Assembly (NCBI GenBank): GCA_024734495.1
Contig: JALMQS010000841.1
Span: 4,513,798-4,577,797, forward strand
Length of the DNA stretch: 64,000 nt
Source of the DNA: Forficula auricularia
Lineage: Eukaryota > Arthropoda > Insecta > Dermaptera > Forficulidae
Direction of reading: 5' to 3'
Shown piece by piece: positions 9,537 to 20,199 of the stretch. Positions within the stretch are counted from its first letter, which is position 1. Each line of letters begins with the position of its first letter. The translations under genes were made by a program, and so were the position numbers. The notes beneath the pieces were generated by a model that worked only from the letters and a program-made list of their open reading frames with translations, was not told the DNA's origin and made no database searches.

Positions 9537-11689
9537 TAAAAAACTAATAAAAAAGGGAGGGTCGCGAAAAAACTGGGATATATCTAAATTAAAAAATAAG
9601 GAAACCCAAAAACTTTTCGAAAACGTAATGAATAAGAAACTGGAAGAAAAAACACCCACAAATAATAAAGAAGAAGAAATCGAACAAGAATGGAATGCTA
9701 TGAAATCAAGCCTGACTGAAACAGCCAACGAAGTCCTTAAATCAAAGAAAAACGAAATTAAAAAGCCATGGGTAACAGACGAAATACTGCAACTGTTTGA
9801 CGAACGAAGAAAATTTAAGAACAGAAAAGACGAAGAAGGGAAAGAAACATATAAAAAATTAAGATGGAAAGTTATAAGAGAATGTAGAAAAGCAAAAGAA
9901 AAAATGATTCAAGAAAAATGTAAAGAAGTCAACGAAAATCTAGTATTGGGAAAAGTTGATGTAGCCTATAGGGCAATAAAAAGAAATTTTCAAGAAGACA
10001 AGCCAAAAAGCAAGAACATAAGAGATAAAGGAGGCCACATTATTCTAAACGAAAACGAACAGGCAAATAGATGGAAGGAACACCTAGAAGAACTCTATGG
10101 AGAAGAAAAAACAATGAACCCAATAGAAGAAGAAGAATCTGTGGACGAAAACGAATTAGGAGACCCCATACTCAGGTCAGAATTCGAGACAGCTTTGAAG
10201 GAACTAAAAAATAATAGAGCACCCGGAATAGACAATATACAAGCTGAAATCCTAAAGAACTCTGGGGAAAAGGCACTTGACAAACTCTTTGAACTAATTA
10301 GCAAAATCTATAAATTGGGAATCATCCCAAAAGATTTCCAAAAAAACAAAATAGTCACACTTCCCAAAAAGACAGGCGCGGATAAATGTGAAAATTTCAG
10401 GACCATTAGCCTAACCTCACATGCCTCCAAAATCCTAACCAAAATAATCCAGAGAAGAATAGAACAAAGAGTTGAAGAAAATCTGGGGGAAGACCAGTTC
10501 GGCTTTAGAAGAAACAGAGGCACCCGAGAAGCAATTCTCTCTCTTAGACTAATAATAGAAAGGGCTTTTATCAGGGAAGAATCTGTCTACATCGGATTCA
10601 TAGACCTAGAAAAAGCATTCGATAATGTCAATTGGGAAATTATGTTTAAAATATTAAAACAGGCGGGAATAAAATTCAGAGAGAGAAGACTAATCTACAA
10701 TCTATATCAAAACCAGACGGCAATTATAAATATTGGTGATGAACACAGAGAAGCCAAAATAAAAAAAGGTGTAAGACAAGGATGTGTGCTGTCACCCATG
10801 ATTTTCAACTTATACATAGAAGAAGCGATTAAAGAATTCAAAGACAAAATTGATACAGGTATAGAAATCCAAGGTCAAAAGATCGCTATGTTAAGATTTG
10901 CCGATGACATTGCCCTTCTAGGAAGCAATAAAAAAGAATTAGAGGACGCCTTGAATGGAATTAACCAAATCCTAATAGAAGAAATCAAAATGAAAATAAA
11001 CAAGAATAAAACCAAGGTCCTAGTATGTACAAAAAAAGAACAAACGAGACAGGAATGCATCAAAATTAACCAAGAAAACCTAGAAGGAGTTAAGGAATTC
11101 CGCTACCTAGGAAGTAAAATAACATGGGATGGGAGGAGCAAAAACGAAATTAAATCAAGAATTGCCCAAGCAAAAATGGGGTTTAATACAAAACAAAAAC
11201 TACTATGCTCCTCCTCAATCAGCTTAGCAAACAGGAAGTTGCTATTGAAGACATATGTATGGAGCATAGCCATGTACGGGTGTGAAACCTGGACAATTAG
11301 AGAAGAGGAGAGAAAGAGATTAGAGGCTTTCGAAATGTGGTGCTACAGAAGAATGATGAATATCAAATGGATGGATAAAATTACAAATGAAGAAGTTCTT
11401 GGAAGAATCGGAGAAAGAAGAACCTTGTGGAAGAGTCTGAAGAAGAGAAGAGGTCAGATGATGGGGCACACACTGAGACATGGGGGACTGCTTAGGGATA
11501 TCTTGGAGGGGGAGGTGGGAAAGAAAAGGGGAAGGGGAAGAACCAGATTAGAATATTTCAACCAAATAATTGGGGATATGGGATGCCAGACATTTAGAGA
11601 GGTTAAACAGCTGGCGGGGGACAGAGTCGAGTGGAGACGGATTGTTGCATCAAACCAGTCTTAGGACTGTATACTCAATGATGATGATG
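9537..11689 (+). mobile_element. 5'-truncated RTE/BovB-clade non-LTR retrotransposon
   Basis: Bounded by a 14-bp target-site duplication. It ends, after a 3' UTR of only about 15 bases, in an ATG/TGA trinucleotide microsatellite (11678-11689), a tail type usual for RTE elements, which lack long poly(A). The reading frame is open upstream of the first ATG to the truncation point, so the missing part is the 5' end with the AP endonuclease domain. The intact RT frame and nearly perfect duplication indicate a recent insertion. Confidence 0.85.
9628..11664 (+). CDS. Reverse transcriptase of RTE-clade retrotransposon (N-terminally truncated)
   Basis: RNA-dependent DNA polymerase that would copy the element's RNA at a nicked target site. 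The 678 codons from this ATG are uninterrupted, but the same frame is open upstream to about 9541, so the ATG is arbitrary. Seen in order: a Lys/Glu-rich linker with KKPWVTDEIL (about residue 45-55); RT entry ELKNNRAPGIDNIQAEILK (from about 190); FIDLEKAFDNVNW with a catalytic Asp (about 324); GVRQGCVLSPMIFNLYIEEA (about 381); the catalytic FADD box in LRFADDIALL (about 420); the RYLGSKITWDG block; and a C-terminal YGCETWT segment (about 548) with the DRVEWRR-type ending shared with BovB. The endonuclease domain is absent. Codons are strongly A-rich, unlike a host gene. It could act only on a supplied endonuclease-cut target. Confidence 0.93.
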   Translation: MNKKLEEKTPTNNKEEEIEQEWNAMKSSLTETANEVLKSKKNEIKKPWVTDEILQLFDERRKFKNRKDEEGKETYKKLRWKVIRECRKAKEKMIQEKCKEVNENLVLGKVDVAYRAIKRNFQEDKPKSKNIRDKGGHIILNENEQANRWKEHLEELYGEEKTMNPIEEEESVDENELGDPILRSEFETALKELKNNRAPGIDNIQAEILKNSGEKALDKLFELISKIYKLGIIPKDFQKNKIVTLPKKTGADKCENFRTISLTSHASKILTKIIQRRIEQRVEENLGEDQFGFRRNRGTREAILSLRLIIERAFIREESVYIGFIDLEKAFDNVNWEIMFKILKQAGIKFRERRLIYNLYQNQTAIINIGDEHREAKIKKGVRQGCVLSPMIFNLYIEEAIKEFKDKIDTGIEIQGQKIAMLRFADDIALLGSNKKELEDALNGINQILIEEIKMKINKNKTKVLVCTKKEQTRQECIKINQENLEGVKEFRYLGSKITWDGRSKNEIKSRIAQAKMGFNTKQKLLCSSSISLANRKLLLKTYVWSIAMYGCETWTIREEERKRLEAFEMWCYRRMMNIKWMDKITNEEVLGRIGERRTLWKSLKKRRGQMMGHTLRHGGLLRDILEGEVGKKRGRGRTRLEYFNQIIGDMGCQTFREVKQLAGDRVEWRRIVASNQS

Positions 11690-11703
11690 ATTCATAAAAC
11701 TAA
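11690..11703 (+). repeat. Right target-site duplication of the RTE insertion
   Basis: ATTCATAAAACTAA, 13 of 14 identical to 9523-9536, immediately after the trinucleotide tail. Confidence 0.75.
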
Positions 11704-12062
11704 AAATTCTTTAAAAATCACGATTTTCACGTAACATTTCACTGCTTTTCATATAAATTCTTGTCTTTTATATGTCTTTTTTATACTAAAAATTTCTTTT
11801 TAAAATGCATTTAAGTACAAAATAAACAATAGATTTGTATTGAGAACAAATAATATTAATTGAAATATCTTAATATAAATAAATAAATAAATTATTAAAG
11901 AATATCGAGAAGATTCATTTAATAATTTTAAAGCAATATCACAAAAAATCAAAAAAATCACTTAGATAATTTATCTGTCAAAAGATCATTAAAGTCTTAG
12001 TAATCTATGCTTAAAAATATAGGTATATTATAAAATTAAAATTAAAAAAACATAAGAATTTT
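11704..12062. other. AT-rich DNA, nothing recognised
   Basis: Only A/T runs and TAAA repeats are visible. Confidence 0.4.
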
Positions 12063-12165
12063 AAGATGATTTTTTTTAAAAGTAAAGAAAATTTTCAAAA
12101 GTTTCTAAAAAAATTTTCAAAATTTTCTTTACTTTATTTAATATGTTTCACAAAGAACCCACACC
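12063..12165. repeat. Collapsed copy of the AAAGTAAAGAAAATTTT foldback family
   Basis: AAAGTAAAGAAAATTTTCAA is followed closely by its inverse (TTGAAAATTTTCTTTACTTT-like), then by ATGTTTCACAAAGAACCCAC, the flank also seen at 28.69 and 51.53 kb. The centre that holds a hammerhead-like motif at 51.64 kb is missing here. Confidence 0.5.
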
Positions 12166-12173
12166 ACCTGTAT

Positions 12174-12339
12174 GGAAATAAATAGATTTTCGAAATATGT
12201 TTTTTATATATTTGAATGTGAGATAAATTTTATATATTTTATATATATATTTTTTATGTTTTATTTTTTATATATTCTTGTTATATATTTCCCAGAATAT
12301 AAACAAAACATATTTCAAAAATCTATTTATTTCCATGCG
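12174..12339. repeat. Palindrome, arms about 33 bp
   Basis: GGAAATAAATAGATTTTCGA at the left is inverted at the right end (TCTATTTATTTCC). The interior is nearly pure A/T. The 60-codon ORF across it is a by-product. Confidence 0.55.
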
Positions 12340-12450
12340 GGCATTCTCCCTTAACAAAATTTTTATTTTTTTGTCGGCCATTGTAGTTTAGTGAAGCTTT
12401 TATTTTTGTGATTAATTTTATTAAGAGTTGAAATTTTATTAACTCACACA

Positions 12451-12632
12451 AATTAATTATAATTATTTATTTAACATGAATAAATAATACAATAAAACTA
12501 CGACGTTTCGATAGACTTATTCTTCGATCGTTCTCAAATATGAGCACCCACTCCGATTTTAGGTTAAAAACGAAACGTCGTAGTTTTATTGTATTATTTA
12601 TTCGTGTTCAATAAATATTTATAATAATTAAT
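12451..12632. repeat. Foldback element, ACGACGTTTCG family copy 1
   Basis: Arms of about 75 bp beginning AATTAATTATAATTATTTAT are inverted copies; both contain a block with AAACTACGACGTTTCG or its complement, around a loop of about 40 bp. The minus strand carries a decayed GAAGA...CGAAACGTC motif. A second copy lies at 51185-51333. Confidence 0.6.
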
Positions 12633-12938
12633 TGTAGTTTAGTAATTTTATTGATTTATTCAAGTATAAATTTAGTAATATTATTTTAACTATAAACAAA
12701 AAAACGGTCAGAGGGCCGGATATTCAAGCATACAAATGCTGGAATAAATGCAACAATTTGATTGCTAGTTAATTTGGATTATTGCAATAGAAATAATCAT
12801 GAAAGTTTTTTTTTAATGCCTATGAATAATCGGTGAATTCTTTCCAAATTCTATACTTAGTTGCACTCTTGATTTAAAATAAGTTGAATCGTTAACGCCT
12901 TTCAGATTCTAATTAGATATGTTTCTGTTTGTTTTCAG

Positions 12939-13009
12939 GTAAGAGTTAATGGCGCTCCGGGTGGGCCCGGCCCCTTCTTGGTAGCTGAGTGAATCCCACT
13001 TAAGTGCTG
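12939..13009 (+). other. Possible short exon (GC-rich, between splice sites)
   Basis: A pyrimidine-rich tract ending TTTTCAG (12932-12938) precedes, and GTAAGA (13010-13015) follows, a 71-base stretch much richer in G and C than its surroundings. In the only open frame it reads VRVNGAPGGPGPFLVAE, then TGA at 12990-12992; the other two frames stop at once. It could be a terminal coding piece, a UTR or lncRNA exon, or chance. Transcript data would decide. Confidence 0.25.
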
Positions 13010-13714
13010 GTAAGATCGAAGGGCATTCTAATTGGAAATGCAACACAAAAAACATCTTTAAGTGATTCGAAATCGATAAACTTTACTATTAAGTGGATGT
13101 AACTTTTCCCTGTTGGGGCTGATACAGGGAAATAGGAATTTCAATCCAAGTATTTGGAAGCCATCTAAGGAGCTATTATACATTGGATACACCTCTTCTG
13201 CCAGGAATGTTATCGACATAATGAAATTTGATTAAATTCCTTGAATAGAAAACCTTCGGGCTAACAATGGAAAATAAAATTACTTTACAGTTTACTTGGG
13301 GGAGAGAAAAAACAAGTTTTATTAAATAAATAACACTTTAGGGATTGGATTAAATATTCAAAGACTTTAATGAGTAACAAGCAACAAAAATTAAACTTGA
13401 TTGCTGTAATTTTTTGTTTCAATTTAGTGAACTGGAAAAAATTTAAATTACTCAAATCATCGGTGGTTATAAAATGAAAATTCCTACTGAAATCATTATG
13501 ATTAGATTTTGATCTGAAAACAAACCATTTTGAACTCTTATTTTAGAATTGTCATTAATTTATCTACACTTTTTAGCAAAAACCCTAAGTTACAAGTAAA
13601 GTTTTGTCTATAGTCTTAGACGAAATAGTAGAAAGTTTGAGCTATTTATAAAATCTCTAAATGAAGCAATGGGAATTACCAAAGTCTGCCTCTTGATTGG
13701 AAATAAAACTTCGT
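13010..13714. other. Unassigned DNA
   Basis: No ORF, repeat end or inverted repeat was recognised. Confidence 0.4.
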
Positions 13715-13950
13715 AACTGAAAGTAATGGAAGGTAGCCCAGGGTTAGTGAGAAAAGAAAAAATTAACACATCCAAATAAGGTGTAATTTATTGGAACCCT
13801 TAGAAACCCTGAAGAAGGAAGGAAGAATCCTCTGAAACGTCCGGTTTGAAAGGAAAGGAGGAAGGATTCCAATAAATTACACCTTATTTGGATATGTGTT
13901 AATTTTTTCTTTCCACACTACCCCTGGGCTGCCTTCCATTACTTTCAGTT
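13715..13950. mobile_element. Foldback element, GGAAGGCAGCCCAGGG family copy 1
   Basis: Outer ends AACTGAAAGTAATGGAAGG and CCTTCCATTACTTTCAGTT are inverted; arms continue inward for about 80 bp each. The unpaired centre (about 13798-13865) carries one hammerhead-like motif. Related copies lie at 19051-19330 and 36413-36753, with a solo arm at 9087. Confidence 0.75.
13804..13847 (+). ncRNA. Hammerhead-ribozyme-like motif (decayed)
   Basis: AAACC then CTGAAGA (C3 at 13809), an AGGA/TCCT hairpin, GAAAC and GTC, then CGGTTT, which would pair with AAACC apart from one inserted C. The inserted base and the CT between stem II and GAAA make activity unlikely. It matters as part of the series. Confidence 0.25.
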
Positions 13951-14656
13951 AAAATTTCTACGAGTCAGTCTCTCTCCAGAGAAAATTTCGTGCAAATGAA
14001 ATAAAACTTCGTCTTTTGAAAGATCGTCCAAACTCTCTCAGTTCTTTGAAAACGTCACAATAGCCGTCAACTTTTTGTCCTTAGACATATATGGTCATCC
14101 CATACTCAGACAGACGTATGGAATCTAAGGTTCATACAGATAAACAAGTTGTAGCTTTGTTTAAACACAAAACATATGACATATCGTAATTTGTAAGGGT
14201 TTTTATCCAAAGTCTTATGAAAAAACTGAAAAAGTGAGTTGTCTAGTATGATTTTTTATGTTAGTCTTATCTGTGCAAGTTATTTTATAGTGAGAGACTA
14301 CAAATAACAGTTAGACCAGAATGCATTCTGATCTTTTTTTCCTCATTGTTGCAATAAAATGACTTTCCAAATACATCCTGACAAAATCAAAACTAGAAGT
14401 CAAAACATGTTTCCGAATAGGAATAGCTCTCTCATTAACAATATCTAATCTTGGTTCATGTTGTCGAAGTTCTCCCAATAAATATCCGTAATTTAAGTTT
14501 TACGAGTTTTTGCCAATATTTTTTCTGAGGAAAACTTTCTAACTTGGAATGGAAAAGAATAAATAAAGGGTGGATGTGGAATGGAGGGGAGGGGAGTGCT
14601 CTGAAAGATATTCTCCATTTATAGAAATATCGTTATTTATTATATAGCTAGAGTTT
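13951..14656. other. Unassigned DNA
   Basis: Mixed-composition sequence with no recognised feature. Confidence 0.35.
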
Positions 14657-14660
14657 TTAA

Positions 14661-15630
14661 CCGACTTCAAAAAAGGAGGAGGTTCTCAATTCGACTGAAT
14701 TTTTTTTTTGTCTATGTTACCTGATATCTTCGCCTATTGTGAACCGATTTTGATGATTTTTTTGCATTGGGTTCTGTATAGATTGATATAGATTGATCCC
14801 GTTTTTTTTTCATTGGTATTGGACCTTTTTTGTTGTTTGTTTACCCATAACATCTTTGTTTATGAACCGATTTTAATGATTCTTTCTGCGTTTGGATCAT
14901 TATAGCTCCAAGATGGTCAAGATACCTAACTATTTATTTATTTATTTATTTTATGTATGTTCAGCGAAATCTTTTAGCCACGTCGACCGATTTCGATGAT
15001 TCTTTTTTATTGGAAAGGGGGTACCTTAGGGGTGTTTCCATATTAATTTGGTCAAGTTCTGATGATATGATCAATGACGAAATAACGTAAATCTCCTATT
15101 CTTATGAGCAAATAATCGAAATTATAATAAATAAAATCTTTTATAAAAAATCTTAAAACATTCATTTAAAACCCGCAAACGTTTCGAGAGAATTTCTATA
15201 TTTATGAATTGAATTTTATTATCATTTTCTGATTCATTCTCCCGACGCTTTCTCTTACGAGATGTATGCAAGGTATTATATTAAGTCACTATTATAATAA
15301 TAACATCACTAAAAAGAGTAAAATAAAAATAATTTTTATAAAAAAATAAATAAAACCAACTTCAAAAAAATTAAATGCAACAAATAAAATAATAAGAACT
15401 CAAAAATCAGATAAAATGCACTAAAAGGTATAATTTAGTTACAACTAAACGACGAAATATTAACATGAAATCACTTTTTGAAGTCGGTGCTAAACTAACA
15501 ATATAAGCAAGCGTACCCGCCAAAAGTACTAAGTAAGTTCCGTCGAGTTCGTCGTTTAGTTATAACTAAATTAGATAATTATTTTATACCTTTTAGTGCA
15601 TTTTATCTGATTTTTGAAGTCTTATTATTT
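14661..15630. mobile_element. CCGACTTC modular family, copy 1 (truncated)
   Basis: Starts after TTAA with CCGACTTCAAAAAAGGAGGA. Module A contains repeated GAACCGATTTTGATGATT-like segments, and from about 15353 module B runs ACTTCAAAAA through to GAAGTCGGTGC. The inverted module B is shortened by a deletion that fuses GTCGAGTTCG directly to TCGTTTAGTT near 15552. It abuts copy 2. Confidence 0.65.
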
Positions 15631-15634
15631 TTAA

Positions 15635-16418
15635 CCGACTTCAAAAAAGGAGGAGGTTCTCTAATCGACTGAATTTTTTTTTTTTTCTGTGCCTATGTTA
15701 CCTCATATCTCCGCCAATTATCAACCGATTTTGAAATTTTTTTCGCATTGGGTCCAGTCTAGCTTCCGATTGGTCCCATTTTTTCGTCTTTTTTCATAGG
15801 TATTAGACCTTTTTATTTTCATAGGTATTAGACCTTTTTTATTAGGTTTGTTTAGACCTAACCTCTTTGTTTATGAACCGATTTCGATGGTTCTTTTTTT
15901 ATCCGAAAGGGGTGTCTTAGGGATGGTGTCATATTAATTTGGTCAAGTTCTGATGATATAATCACTATTAATAACATCACTAAAAAGAGAAAAATAAAAA
16001 TAGTTTTTAAGAAAAAATAAAAACCGACTTCAAAAAATTAAATGCAACAAATAAAATACACTAAAAGGTATAAAATAATTATTATCTTATTTAGTTACAA
16101 CTAAACGACGAAATATTAACATGAAATTACTTTTTGAAGTTGGTGCCAAACATATACCTTTTATGAATCGCACTCGACGGATCTTACTTAGTACGTTTGG
16201 CGGGTACGCTCGCTTATAGGTATAGTTTGTTTGGTACCGACTTCAAAAATTAATTTCATCTTAATATTTCGTCGTTTAGTTGTAACTAAATAAGATAATA
16301 ATTATTTTATACCTTTTAGTGTATTTTATTTGTTGCATTTAATTTTTTGAAGTCGGTTTTTATTTTTTTCTTAAAAATTATTTTTATATTTGCTGCATTT
16401 AATTTTTTTGATGTCGGT
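15635..16418. mobile_element. CCGACTTC modular family, copy 2
   Basis: Module A (short subtype, like the copy at 55 kb) is followed by B, a centre and inverted B, ending TTTTTTGAAGTCGG at 16356 with a further partial repeat to 16418. The outer inverted module A seen in the complete copy at 55025-56073 is absent. Confidence 0.65.
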
Positions 16419-17552
16419 TTTTTTTATTTTTTTTAAATTATTTTTTACTTAGAACTAGAAACATAATGCAATTCATCCGCAAAGACTAATTCTCGTAAAT
16501 ATATAAAACCAAAGGTATTTATTTAAATTCTTTTTTTCCATTCCAATCCAAGATTTTTCTGAGCTAATTTTTTGCTTCTACATTGTGATAAAGTTAGATC
16601 TGGTTTTCTTTATTGTGAATAAAAACTTTACAATGTTTCGAAGAGAGAAAGAAATTGATCTTTGTATAAATGACTATAAATTAAATCAAGAATAATTTCT
16701 TTGCTAATCTTTTAGTGATCAAATAATATAATAAGTATTTGGGGCTAAATTACCCATGGGGAAATTAAGAAAATATTTACAATTTTATTCTATTGTCACG
16801 ACGTTTATATCTCTGGAACTGTTTTCAATTCTTAATAAACGAAAAAAGAATCACTCAATTCTCTTAATATAGAGGCCTAAATTTTTTTCTATTTCGATCT
16901 CTCATGTGATTCTAGATTTTATCATAGCTTTAAGACGATTTCACAAGTAGGAGTCGAAACGTTGAGATACAAGTATAAAATTTAATAAATTTTATAATTT
17001 TACTATAGAAGGCAGAGTAAAACTCAGATCAGATATTTAAATCAAAATCCACGATAATTGTTAAAAAATATGTTTTAAAAATGTTGTATTATTCCAATAT
17101 TTTTATATTAATATCTACTTATGTTATTGAAAAAAAATTGATCTTTAAAAAAAAAAATAATAATAATAATAAATTGTCACCTTCTGATGTGGCCATCCAC
17201 TTGACTTTACCATACACTTCTGGTTGAGTTTGGTACAAGGGCCTAGATTTTAATTTTTGACCCCCCGCCCTCCATGTTGGATGGTTTGATTTTGCATTTT
17301 TACGTATTCTAGGGCCCCATTGATTATGCATACAAAATTTCGATGAGTTTGCTCAAATGGTCTAGATATTTATTTTTTGACCACCCACTCTAATTTTGGC
17401 GCCAGAAAAAAAATATTTTCAATAACTTTTAATGAGTTAGGTGTTGGTTCTAGATGAAACATTTTAATATAATAATAAAACTTGAGCAAGATGCGAGGTA
17501 GGTTTCACAAAAAAGAAATATTTTCGTTATTTTAGGTTCATTTTATAGTATA
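16419..17552. other. Unassigned AT-rich DNA with repeat fragments
   Basis: At 17420-17515, GGTGTTGGTTCTAGATGAAAC and GGTAGGTTTCACAAAAAA match flanks of the foldbacks at 28.5 and 51.5 kb. No gene is seen. The 70-codon minus ORF at 17119-17331 has no recognisable content. Confidence 0.35.
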
Positions 17553-17768
17553 CTAGCTGCTTCAGGCGAGCCTTTGGCACCTAGCGTCTCGAGACGGATA
17601 AAAGTTTTTTTAATATTTATTTAACGCATTGGCTAAGCACGAGACTATCTGACCAATCAGAATCGTTCTAATAATTTAACGCTTTGCCATTGGCTATGCA
17701 TTGGCCAATCAGATCGTTTGGATCATTCAAACATATATACAAACTTTTCCATTTTAAATATATATAGA
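17553..17768 (-). mobile_element. Short non-autonomous Helitron
   Basis: Read on the minus strand it begins TCTATATATATTTAAAAT and ends CTAG, preceded by a small hairpin (AGGCTCGCCT). It sits between A and T on that strand, as Helitrons do, with no target duplication. The interior matches the tandem copies at 28802-29303. Confidence 0.65.
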
Positions 17769-17869
17769 TTTCATTTTTCTTGTTTTTTTTTTGAAAATAT
17801 TATAATTTTAAATTTTAACCCCCCCCCCCCCTTAATTTATATAATTATATGCTCCAAAATCTAATCAGC
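17769..17869. other. C-rich homopolymer region
   Basis: T/A-rich sequence with a run of 14 C at about 17819-17832. Confidence 0.5.
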
Positions 17870-18205
17870 TCTTAATCTCAATGCACCAAAACTACGTGTG
17901 AAATTTGGTTTTGATATTCACACTAGTTTTGGAGCTAGATCTTCCACAAAATTTGGTAACTCACAGACTAACAGACTGACTAACAGAATAACAGGCTAAC
18001 GCACATTTTGACAAAACCGTTATTATCTCGAAAAATATAATTTTTTTTGATCTTCACTTATTCGAGCTTTTTGTAGACTAAAATGCCATGGTTTCGTCCA
18101 ATTTTTTTTATCAAAATAGTTTCAGCTGTTTTTGAGATATTTCAAAAAAAGAAGCAAAATAACCACTTTTTTCATCCACGATTGCAATACTTGACCATAT
18201 GGTAA
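17870..18205 (+). repeat. Dispersed repeat F, copy 1
   Basis: Contains AAATTTGGTTTTGATATTC, GGAGCTAGATCTTCCACAAA, CAGACTAACAGACTGACTAA and GCCATGGTTTCGTCCAATTT. The same blocks occur in reverse order and orientation at 51905-52205, and in fragments at 42893-42990 and 60830-60890. Class unknown. Confidence 0.6.
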
Positions 18206-18934
18206 AGTAAAAATCTGTATATATTCTAGTATGTATCTGATGGAGATTTTACCTAGTTAACAGCTTCTAGATCACTATTTAAATTCCAAAAAATAAACCT
18301 AGAAATTCTACTAATTATCTCGAATACGGTTCATATCTGTGGTCTCCAAGCATTCTCTTGCCACCCTGGATTCTATTCAGAAACACGCTATAGAACTAAA
18401 AAACGACCCAACCCTTATCGATTCGCTGCCTCGACTAACGTTTCAAGCTCAAGATAAAATAAAAATTTCAATTTTAACCTGGATCGACTAAAAAAAAGAT
18501 TCCACATCACGAAATTAAAAAAATATACTAATAAAAAATAATTCTGTTTATATTTAACATTTTTTTCGTCATAAGTAAACAGAGAAAGCATCAAATGAAA
18601 ATTTGTCATTATAACTACCTTGGCTCACAGTGCTTTGATTCTAAACGAGGGTATATATAATGGTAAAGCTTTTTAATTAAGATTTAACAAATATCTCTAT
18701 ATACAATACAAATATAAGAAGGGCTAAAAGGTTTCATGAGAAAATAAATTAAATTTATATTGTGCAAATCGAGTAAAATCCATTAGAAATTTAATTATAT
18801 GCTCATGGTATTAGAATATAAGAATATTTCTTCTTAATAACTCGATTAAAATAATGTGAAAGAGCGAAAGAATCTGACCCCTAATCCGTGATTTTCATCG
18901 AAATCGTTAGTGCCGTTTTCTAGAAACCGATTCT

Positions 18935-18967
<33 letters not shown>

Positions 18968-19050
18968 AATATATAGAATTCCTCATTTAATAGTATAAGA
19001 TTAATAATCGATTAGAAGAAATTTTCTCTTTGGAGAGAGATGGACTTTTT
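18206..19050. other. Unassigned DNA with an A/T dinucleotide palindrome
   Basis: At 18931-18977 a TATATA-rich stretch is bounded by ATTCTATATA and TATATAGAAT. No gene was recognised. Confidence 0.4.
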
Positions 19051-19330
19051 TGATTGATAAGTGATGGAAAGGCAGCCCAAGGATAGGGAAAAAGATTCTC
19101 TCGAATAAAATAGATTTATTGGATATGCATTTTTTTCTCATTCACAAACCAACGTTTCGGACGATTTTCCATCCTTCTTCAGGGTCACTATAAAAATAAA
19201 GATAAAATTCAATATACAACGGAGGCATCATTTTTTGAGTGATGAAAAAATGAATATCCAATAAATCTATTTTATTTGAAAGAATTTTTTCACTATTCTT
19301 GAGCTGCCTTTCCATCACTTTATCAATTAA
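19051..19330. mobile_element. Foldback element, GGAAGGCAGCCCAGGG family copy 2
   Basis: Outer arms TGATTGATAAGTGATGGAAA and the inverted TCCATCACTTTATCAATTA continue inward (CAATAAATCTATTTTATTtg and partner). The interior is asymmetric and carries one hammerhead-like motif on the minus strand. Confidence 0.7.
19147..19186 (-). ncRNA. Hammerhead-ribozyme-like motif
   Basis: On the minus strand: GACC, CTGAAGA (C3 at 19182), one extra A, stem II GGATG/CGTCC (with one U-G pair) around GAAAAT, then GAAACGTT and GGTT. GGTT can pair with GACC (three Watson-Crick pairs and one G-U). The extra A before stem II departs from the strict consensus. Confidence 0.35.
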
Positions 19331-19411
19331 CAATTGATTTTTATAAAAAAATTTATTTTTTAATTATTTAGAACCACTTTGGTATATATATATATATATA
19401 TATTATTATCA
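19331..19411. repeat. TA microsatellite
   Basis: (TA)n at about 19383-19402 within T-rich sequence. Confidence 0.7.
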
Positions 19412-19462
19412 TGAATAGTAAGGAATCGGGTAAATTAAGAACACAGAGTTTTTATTAAATAG

Positions 19463-19502
19463 ACCAGACGTTTCTTCAATTTATTTTGACTTCCTCAGTG
19501 GC
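19463..19502 (-). ncRNA. Hammerhead-like motif, weak stem II
   Basis: Minus strand: GCCA, CTGAGGA, AGTC, an AT-rich stretch, GAAACGTC, then TGGT. TGG pairs with CCA, so the first stem-I pair is U-A rather than the G-C of other families. No stable stem II is visible. Confidence 0.25.
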
Positions 19503-19678
19503 TCATTTTATCACTCTTTAACTATAAGACAAAACAATCTTGGAAACGACTTGTCTATAACAATTTTGTCGTTGTTTTTATGAGAAAAGACGAAAAATAT
19601 TAATTGTTAAAGAAAAGTCGTTTCCAAGATTGTTTTGTCTTATAGTAAAATTGTTTTTGACAAAGTGTGATAAAATGA

Positions 19679-19721
19679 GCCACTGAGGAAGGGAGAAAAA
19701 TAAATTGAGGAAACGTCTGGG
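19679..19721 (+). ncRNA. Hammerhead-like motif, weak stem II
   Basis: Plus-strand partner of the motif at 19463-19502: GCCA, CTGAGGA, a long AT-rich spacer, GGAAACGTC, TGG. Stem I keeps three pairs and stem II is not supported. Confidence 0.25.
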
Positions 19722-19979
19722 CCACTTAAAAAACTCTGTATTTTTAATTTATCCAAATCCCTACTATTCCTGTTATAAATTTACCATTAGATGTAACATT
19801 ATATTTTTTAATATGTCGATAAAATCTAACAACCGCCGTTGTCACAGTACTTAAAAAAAAATGGCATATTATTTCGAAACGTTATTAATTAGAGTATCAA
19901 GGAACTGATCAAAAATATAAAAAATAATGAGCTAATAGTCAATAAATTATATGTAAAAAAAAAACTAAAAAACACGCAT

Positions 19980-20109
19980 CTAAAAAGTACAAAATAATGT
20001 AATACTTAATCAAAAAGAATGGGGCGCAGAAACATGTATTTTTAATTGATTTCGACAAATTGCCCCACGCTTTTTGATTAAGTATTACAATATTTTGTAC
20101 TTTTTAAAA
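19980..20109. repeat. Palindrome with short loop
   Basis: Arms of about 40-50 bp: AAAGTACAAAATAATGTAAT and its inverse at the right, and AATCAAAAAGAATGGGGCG against TGCCCCACGCTTTTTGATT. No target duplication was identified. Confidence 0.65.
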
Positions 20110-20199
20110 TATAATTTATTTATTTTACTTTTTAGTCTTAATTATTTTTATAGAGAAAAGTTTGCGGAAGTTAACATAATGAAATGTATTTATTTTTAA

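Larger units (their letters stand above)
19412..19772. mobile_element. Foldback element with two inverted hammerhead-like motifs
   Basis: Both outer arms read, when oriented alike, ATAGTA(A/G)GGA, then TAAATTAA, ACAGAGTTTTT, CAGACGTTTC, TTCCTCAGTGGCTCATTTTA. An inner palindrome AAACAATCTTGGAAACGACT and its inverse follow. The arms are about 100 bp plus the inner arms. Confidence 0.7.
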
